Part shown: positions 58,929 through 64,000 of the stretch, one piece after another | How positions within the stretch are numbered: position 1 is the stretch's first letter | Layout: the number at the start of each line of letters is the position of its first letter | Assembly (NCBI RefSeq): GCF_014651615.1 | Contig: NZ_BMXF01000001.1 | Coordinates: 2,017,731 to 2,081,730 of the forward strand | Origin: Persicitalea jodogahamensis | Lineage (GTDB): Bacteria; Bacteroidota; Bacteroidia; Cytophagales; Spirosomataceae | Direction: 5' to 3' | Length of the DNA stretch: 64,000 bases | The notes under the pieces: generated by a model | Databases searched by the model: none | Seen by the model: only the letters and a program-made list of their open reading frames with translations | What the model was told of the DNA's origin: nothing | Position numbers and translations under genes: made by a program

Positions 58929-61900
58929 CTACTCGGGCTGAAATCCAACCAGCCGCAATTGCGCCCCATTGGCTGCGACCAGAAACGCCTGCTTCCTGCT
59001 TTTTCCCAACTTGATCGGCAACAGGCCCCGCACGTCACCTTTCAGGAATAAGCCCGATTGGCGGGCCGTAACGTACTTTGCTATACCGCTTTTGCCGCCT
59101 TCCATAATCATTCCCACACTTGCGTCGTTGCGCGGTGTTTCGACTTCCGAGCCATAAAGGTTTCCGGCAAGAAGGAAATCGGGATACTTGTCCTGATTGT
59201 ATGAAAAAGGAATAATCTGATTGATTGAACTGACCTGTGCCGGACGACCCAGCTCATGACTGGCGAAATGACCGTTTCCAAGATTCTCGATCCAGGCGTG
59301 TGCGAAGGTGAAAGCCTGGAAATGCAGGGATTTTTCCAACATGGGTTTGGTATAAATATCTTCCAAACTGGCGTCGGCGAAGGAGGCATAGCTTTCGAAG
59401 CGTTTGCTGATAGCAGGCACCTGCTGGGAGGAGCACTGTCGCCCACGCAAGGGTAGTTTTTTGCCCTTTTTCTCATAACTCAGCACGATGTCAGGATGCT
59501 GGTTTTCGTCAAAATCATTGACGTAAATTTCGAAGGGCGAAGCTTCGCTTGCGTGGTATTTATAGTTAAGGCCCAGGTTGCCGGCGATGATGTCGTCGTC
59601 ACCGTCCTGATCGACGTCCGCCACCGTAAGGCCATACCACCAGCCTTCGGTGTTTTGAAGCCCGGTGGCTTCGGTGACCTCATTGAACCTGCCGTTTTTG
59701 TTTTTGAAAAAACGTAACGGCATCCATTCTCCGGCCACGACTAAATCCTGCTGCCCGTCTTTATCAAAATCCAGCCACACCGCCGATGTGACCAGCCCGA
59801 TTTTTTTCAGGTCGGGTGCGTCGTGGTCCGTTCTGTCACTGAATCTCAAGGCTAAGTCTTTCCCGCCATTATTTTTTAGTAAATAGCTGCGTGGAGAATG
59901 AGGATAACGACCCGGTACCACCCGGCCGCTGACGAACAGATCGAGATCGCCATCGTTGTCGTAGTCGCCCGCGATCACTTTCTGGCCGCTTGTCGGCATG
60001 GCGGGAAGGCTACTTTTTACGAAACCATTTTTGGTCTGGATGTAGAGCCGATCCTGGTAAAAAGCCACACTTTGCTGGCTGTCGTTGCCACCACTGACCA
60101 CATAGAGATCCAGATCCCCATCGCCATCGGCGTCGAAGAGTAACGCCCCCGTGTCTTCCTGCGCTGCGTCCTTTTCCCAGGGGCCGGGGGTAGGTGCAAA
60201 TGTCCCGTCGTGGTTCTGCAGAAACATTCGTCCCGTACTTCCGGCAGCGTTTCCGACGAAAAAATCCTCCAGACCGTCGTTGTTTACGTCACCCACAGCC
60301 AGAGCCGGGCCGAACCGCGAATTACGATGAGGTAGTAGAGGTTCTTCGGCGTAGTCGTCGAAGTCATCCTCCTGGTGTGTGAAATTCAGGCCGGAAACTT
60401 CTGTCAAATCGGTAAAAACGTTACTCGCCCGGGACGGCGGAATAGCTGGAACCGAATTGGCGTAGTTGATTTCCAGAAGTTGGTTGGCTGCAATATCCTG
60501 CAGGATCGTTTCCCGACCATCCGGCCAAGCCACCTTTACTCGCTTCAAAGTAGCGTTTTTGCCCAGGCCGACGGTCAGGGAAGGTGCGACGCTGGATTGA
60601 AAACCCCGGCTGAGGGTGAGTTGCCAGGATATCCGGGTGTCGTCAGCCAGGATTAAAGAAACCTTACTGTCCAATCCAAATGGGTTTTTTTGTGGCCCTT
60701 TTAGCTTTAATTTCAGGTAATTGTTTCCAAATTCCTCCGCTTTATTCTCAAATACCGACGCTTTTTGATCGATGTTGTTAATGACCAGATCCAGGTCGCC
60801 GTCGTTGTCGAAATCGGCGTAGGCTACCCCATTGGAAAAGCCGGCGTAGTTGAGGCCCCATTCCGTAGTCATCTCCCGGAATCGCAGGTCGCCTTCGTTT
60901 CGGAAGGCGTAGTTGTCGATAGGGGTGCTGGGTAATTGCTGATAGTCGAAATTTTCGTTTTTGGTGAAGAATGTCTTATCCTTGAATTTTTCGTTGATGT
61001 CGTTATTGTTGACATCGCGGCGCATTCCATTAGTCACGAGAATATCCTTACGTCCGTCGTTGTCGAGGTCTGCCAGTAAAGTACCCCAACTCCAATCGGT
61101 TGTCGCGACCCCTGTCAGCCGGGCCACGTTGCTGAACTGCGGCATTCCCAGCGCGTCAATGCCGTTATTATGTTGCAGGCTATTCTGCATGTATTGGTAG
61201 TGAAAGCCGTAATCCACCATTTGGTAAAAAGTGGCGGGACTCATGCTGGCCATATTGGTTTTGGCGCGTTTGTAGTCGGCCGGCGTCATGTCCACCTGCA
61301 TCAGGTCAGTGAGGCCGTCATTGTCGAAGTCGCCTGCGTCCACGCCCATGCCGAACTGCGAAGTCTGCCGCATGGTCTCCTGCAGGCTTTCGGTAAACGT
61401 CCCGTCGCCGTTATTCAGGTAAAAATAATCTGGCACATTAAAGTCGTTGGAAACGTATAAGTCCGTGTGGCCGTCGCCGTTGAAGTCTTGCGCAATCACC
61501 CCCAGCGATAACCCGAACCGCTGCATGCCCGCCTGAACTGTGACATCTTTGAACGTATTGTTTCCCGTATTCCGATACAGATGCCCCGATTCTTCGGGCT
61601 TGTTTTCCTGGATTTTCCGGTAGTAATAGTCATTCCCAACGCTCACATTGATGACCGGATAGTTGGCAACAAAAACATCCAGCAGACCGTCTTTGTCATA
61701 ATCAAAGAACGTCGCCTGTATCGAATTCGATGCATCCGCCAGGCCGTATTCTTCGGCCTGTTCAGTGAAGGTCAAATCGTGGTTGTTAATAAAGAGCTGA
61801 TTTTTGGTCGTCGTGTATTTGCCCGAAACACATACGTAAATATCAAGCCACCCATCGGCGTTGACATCGGCCATTGTCACGCCTGCGTACCAGCGGTTGT

Positions 61901-62312
61901 CACCCGCCACGCCCGCATTTTTACTGATATCCTGAAAAGAAAAAGACCCGTTTCCGGTTTTTCCCTGATTCAGGTACAGTTTGTTTTCCTGCATATTGCC
62001 CGTAAAGAAGACATCCTCCAGTCCGTCGTTGTTAAGGTCACCCACCGCCACCCCGCCACCCATGTACAGGTATGGGAATGTGTAATAATTCAGCGTGTCA
62101 TTTTCGATAATATTATTGGCAAAGTCGATGCCTGTGACTTCGGATTTCTGCTCTTCAAAAAGGGTTTCGGGTTGTTTTTGGCAGGAAACGAAAGTGAATG
62201 CGAAAAAAGAGAAAAATAAATATTTGATGCAATGACCAATGTAGGGAAAGGCCACAGAGGTGAGGCCTTTTGCAGTGCAAATGATATGATCCATTCTACT
62301 GATCGTTGGCAT
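58929..62312 (-). CDS. FG-GAP/VCBS-repeat lipoprotein with ASPIC/UnbV domain
   Basis: 1127 residues. A lipoprotein-type signal ends in FTFVSC (about residue 44; the true start may be later, for example ATG 62294). Many FG-GAP/VCBS calcium-binding propeller blades follow in two blocks, such as GVAVGDLNNDGLEDVFFTGN, ADVNADGWLDIYVC, DYDKDGLLDVFVANY, GDYDNDGDLDLFVSG and VADVDQDGDDDIIAGN. An ASPIC/UnbV domain lies between them (LKLKGPQKNPFGLDSKV, GRETILQDIAANQLLEI). It is a large surface-exposed binding protein. It lies 8 bp after a flavin amine oxidase and downstream of GH117, and may capture galactan oligosaccharides. Confidence 0.85.
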   Translation of the reverse strand: MPTISRMDHIICTAKGLTSVAFPYIGHCIKYLFFSFFAFTFVSCQKQPETLFEEQKSEVTGIDFANNIIENDTLNYYTFPYLYMGGGVAVGDLNNDGLEDVFFTGNMQENKLYLNQGKTGNGSFSFQDISKNAGVAGDNRWYAGVTMADVNADGWLDIYVCVSGKYTTTKNQLFINNHDLTFTEQAEEYGLADASNSIQATFFDYDKDGLLDVFVANYPVINVSVGNDYYYRKIQENKPEESGHLYRNTGNNTFKDVTVQAGMQRFGLSLGVIAQDFNGDGHTDLYVSNDFNVPDYFYLNNGDGTFTESLQETMRQTSQFGMGVDAGDFDNDGLTDLMQVDMTPADYKRAKTNMASMSPATFYQMVDYGFHYQYMQNSLQHNNGIDALGMPQFSNVARLTGVATTDWSWGTLLADLDNDGRKDILVTNGMRRDVNNNDINEKFKDKTFFTKNENFDYQQLPSTPIDNYAFRNEGDLRFREMTTEWGLNYAGFSNGVAYADFDNDGDLDLVINNIDQKASVFENKAEEFGNNYLKLKLKGPQKNPFGLDSKVSLILADDTRISWQLTLSRGFQSSVAPSLTVGLGKNATLKRVKVAWPDGRETILQDIAANQLLEINYANSVPAIPPSRASNVFTDLTEVSGLNFTHQEDDFDDYAEEPLLPHRNSRFGPALAVGDVNNDGLEDFFVGNAAGSTGRMFLQNHDGTFAPTPGPWEKDAAQEDTGALLFDADGDGDLDLYVVSGGNDSQQSVAFYQDRLYIQTKNGFVKSSLPAMPTSGQKVIAGDYDNDGDLDLFVSGRVVPGRYPHSPRSYLLKNNGGKDLALRFSDRTDHDAPDLKKIGLVTSAVWLDFDKDGQQDLVVAGEWMPLRFFKNKNGRFNEVTEATGLQNTEGWWYGLTVADVDQDGDDDIIAGNLGLNYKYHASEASPFEIYVNDFDENQHPDIVLSYEKKGKKLPLRGRQCSSQQVPAISKRFESYASFADASLEDIYTKPMLEKSLHFQAFTFAHAWIENLGNGHFASHELGRPAQVSSINQIIPFSYNQDKYPDFLLAGNLYGSEVETPRNDASVGMIMEGGKSGIAKYVTARQSGLFLKGDVRGLLPIKLGKSRKQAFLVAANGAQLRLVGFQPE

Positions 62313-62320
62313 ATTTATTT

Positions 62321-63391
62321 TTACTGAAAACGCTTTTTGATCTCCCCGAAAACAAATGCCGCACTCCGCACCGCGCCTTCCATATAGCCGGGAAAAGCTG
62401 CAGCAGTTTCAGATCCCGCGATGAATAGCTGGCCATCAAGACAGGCTTGCTGGTAGGCGGGGTGTCCGTTGTTCTGATGAGGAACGATGGGCGAATCGTA
62501 AGCCGAATATGTATGAGGTTCATTTCGCCAGACTGCTTCCTCGTACGCTAAGAAATCTCCGGCTTCTTCACCGTAGTAATTCTGTAGTTGTTTCAAAACC
62601 AGTTCTAAACGCTCTTCCCGGCTCACCGAATAGTAGGAGCCATTGAAAAACCCCATCAGTGCAAATCGTGTCTCTTCGATGTTCGAATGGTCGTACATTT
62701 CAGAGATTGGCCCTGAATTGCTAAAAACCGTGCCGCTTGTGCCTACCTTTCGCCAAAACGGTCGTGCGTAGGCGAGGCTCACCTTAATCGAATCCCCCAT
62801 CCAGGTGTGGGTACCTCGAGCCGCCGCCATGAGCGTCGCAGGCAGGGCGGGCTTTACAGAAATGGTCTGGGCGAACAGGTAAGGCGGCAGCGTACTGACC
62901 ACGACCGGCGCTTCGAATACCCGATCTTCCGTCAGCACCTTTAACGCGCCATCCTCTTGCCGAATCGTTTTGACTGTTTGGCCTGCAAACAGCTGACCTT
63001 CCCGCAGCGATTTATGGAGGTTTTGAATCAAGGCCGAAGTACCTCCGGCAATTCTGAAACTGGGGTCGGCGTTGAGCGGCAACGTAACAAGTTGCGGCGG
63101 ACTGGTAGAGATGGGTTCGTAGATTGCGGTGTCGCCCAGCCGTTGTTCAAAAGTGCCGATGCCCAATTCTGACAAGAGGCGCACCAATTCGGTATGCTTG
63201 CGGCCCAGCCAGGTGGCGCCCATTTCAAGTGGGGTAGTTTCCGCCGGCTGCCGGGTAAGAATTCTACCGCCTACTCGTTCTCTTGCCTCGACGATGGCCA
63301 GGCTGACGTTTGCCTGATTCAGGTAGCGGGCCAAAAGTAGCCCGGTCAGTCCGGCACCTACTATGATTACCTCGGCGTGAGTGGGTTTCAT
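62321..63391 (-). CDS. FAD-dependent amine oxidase (flavin monoamine oxidase family)
   Basis: 356 residues from the ATG at 63391. The FAD dinucleotide-binding fold is EVIIVGAGLTGLLLARYL, followed by ARERVGGRILT, the GG-doublet-type motif, MGATWLG, and the C-terminal FAD motif GQLFIAGSETAAAFPGYMEGAVRSA. It is shorter than typical MAO (about 450 aa). No signal peptide, so it is cytoplasmic. The substrate is unknown. It lies between GH117 and a large FG-GAP lipoprotein gene in the same direction (69 bp and 8 bp gaps), an unusual place for an amine oxidase. Confidence 0.88.
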   Translation of the reverse strand: MKPTHAEVIIVGAGLTGLLLARYLNQANVSLAIVEARERVGGRILTRQPAETTPLEMGATWLGRKHTELVRLLSELGIGTFEQRLGDTAIYEPISTSPPQLVTLPLNADPSFRIAGGTSALIQNLHKSLREGQLFAGQTVKTIRQEDGALKVLTEDRVFEAPVVVSTLPPYLFAQTISVKPALPATLMAAARGTHTWMGDSIKVSLAYARPFWRKVGTSGTVFSNSGPISEMYDHSNIEETRFALMGFFNGSYYSVSREERLELVLKQLQNYYGEEAGDFLAYEEAVWRNEPHTYSAYDSPIVPHQNNGHPAYQQACLDGQLFIAGSETAAAFPGYMEGAVRSAAFVFGEIKKRFQ

Positions 63392-63460
63392 CAATCGTAC
63401 TTATGGTTTATCCTGTCTATCAGTTTATGGGTTCCGTTTCAGTGGGGCTTGACAGGTGTT

Positions 63461-64000
63461 TTATTTATCCTTCTGCGCATCGATACGATCGCGCTGTTTT
63501 TTGCTTAAACCCATTTGATAATAGAACCCGGGTTTGAACTGTACGCCCAGGCGTTTCATTTCCGGGTCGTCTACATCCAAACTTAAATCACAATCGAAGC
63601 GGGCCAATACCGCATGATTTTTGTCCCAGGTAGTAGCGTTGGTAAAATGTGACAAGCCCCAGGTAATCCCCCTGCCGTAATTGGTATCGGTAAAGGCGTC
63701 GGGAATGTAGGGCCCTGCCGCGTTGGGCATATATTCCGTAATGGCGGCTATTTCGAAATTGACTCCGTCCTCAGCGTATTGAACCGTAAAATGCTCGTTC
63801 CCGTCCCGAATAACCAATGCCGCTATGCCTTTCTTAAAGGGAAACAGGGTAGTTTCATGGCCCGAATTAATGACAGGATTGAAAGGGTTTTTAGTGAATG
63901 GCCCCAGGGGATTATCGGCCACGGCCAAGCCCTGCATACGAACCAGATTCGGGTTGCCGTCAAAATCGGATTTGTAGTACAGATATATCTTTCCGTTGTA
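63461..64000 (-). CDS. GH117 alpha-1,3-(3,6-anhydro)-L-galactosidase, C-terminal part
   Basis: An open frame of 179 codons plus stop runs off the right edge, so the N-terminus and part of the five-bladed propeller are missing. It reads NGKIYLYYKSDFDGN, then MQGLAVADNPLGPFTKNPFN, SGHETTLFPFKKGIAALVIRDG, PNAAGPYIPDAFTDTNYGRGITWGL, ARFDCDLSLDVDDPEMKRLG and FKPGFYYQMGLSKKQRD. These are the conserved C-terminal blocks of GH117, which releases 3,6-anhydro-L-galactose (or L-galactose) from the non-reducing end of neoagaro-oligosaccharides. The enzyme marks agar/porphyran degradation strongly. It heads an operon with the amine oxidase and FG-GAP genes. Confidence 0.9.
   Translation of the reverse strand, partial: YNGKIYLYYKSDFDGNPNLVRMQGLAVADNPLGPFTKNPFNPVINSGHETTLFPFKKGIAALVIRDGNEHFTVQYAEDGVNFEIAAITEYMPNAAGPYIPDAFTDTNYGRGITWGLSHFTNATTWDKNHAVLARFDCDLSLDVDDPEMKRLGVQFKPGFYYQMGLSKKQRDRIDAQKDK

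Noticed and set aside
1-64000. CRISPR arrays, tRNA/rRNA genes, insertion sequences, prophage
   Set aside because: I looked for spaced direct repeats, tRNA T-loop/acceptor patterns and transposase or integrase motifs and saw none; a dedicated tool run was not possible.

Overview
The window comes from a Bacteroidota genome, most likely Cytophagales / Spirosomaceae-like. The reasons are the TAnnTTTG-type -7 promoter boxes, scarce Shine-Dalgarno sites, a type IX secretion C-terminal domain, FG-GAP/UnbV and SusCD-era glycan-degradation gene content, and AraC regulators with cupin domains. The enzymes in the right half act on red-algal galactan, which suggests a marine or alga-associated organism. 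I saw no rRNA, tRNA, CRISPR array, transposase or intact phage gene.

Layout. (1) 1-3055: divergent mntH (partial) and a DtxR/MntR-type repressor around a shared operator, then an LptF/G permease and an EamA transporter. (2) 3119-11268: a surface-glycan modification block with two polyprenyl-phosphate GT2 enzymes, two GT-C-like membrane proteins, an AlgI-type MBOAT acyltransferase and a TIM-barrel glycosidase-like protein, mostly overlapping end to start. (3) 11325-15610: a GroES-like co-chaperonin, a secreted alginate-lyase-family protein, a decayed SDR fragment, a hypothetical gene and an AraC regulator. (4) 15841-20775: a REC-GAF-GAF-AAA+-Fis activator facing a TPR-histidine kinase. (5) 20886-25815: a leftward cluster that looks like a quinone/electrophile and oxidative-stress unit (ABM monooxygenase, DUF5996, Dps, MhqD-like esterase, GNAT, MhqO-like ring-cleaving dioxygenase, chloroperoxidase-type hydrolase). 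(6) 26070-34080: a decayed GH20 remnant, cupin, META lipoprotein, DUF368 transporter, DUF932 protein, MCP four-helix-bundle protein, Rnk/GreA-like factor, NhaA and a CDF transporter.

(7) 34358-64000 is the most interesting part: a dispersed agar/porphyran-type galactan catabolic region. It holds GH117 (anhydro-L-galactosidase, partial at the right edge), GH86, GH16 of the agarase/porphyranase type, a GH2 protein with an altered acid/base position, two GH29 enzymes, two S1 sulfatases, a rhamnose/fucose-type mutarotase, a secreted beta-helix protein, a DUF5060/DUF4038 putative glycosidase, an NHL propeller, two AraC regulators, and a complete three-component cytochrome P450 / [2Fe-2S] ferredoxin / ferredoxin reductase operon. 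In marine Bacteroidota such P450 systems remove the 6-O-methyl group of methylated D-galactose in porphyran, so the best hypothesis is oxidative demethylation coupled to depolymerisation, desulfation and L-galactose / 3,6-anhydro-L-galactose release. GH86-GH2-sulfatase-sulfatase-mutarotase form a tight leftward run and GH16-beta-helix a rightward pair. No SusC/SusD pair lies inside the window. An AraC gene divergent from the P450 has phased 9-bp repeats between them that look like its operator.
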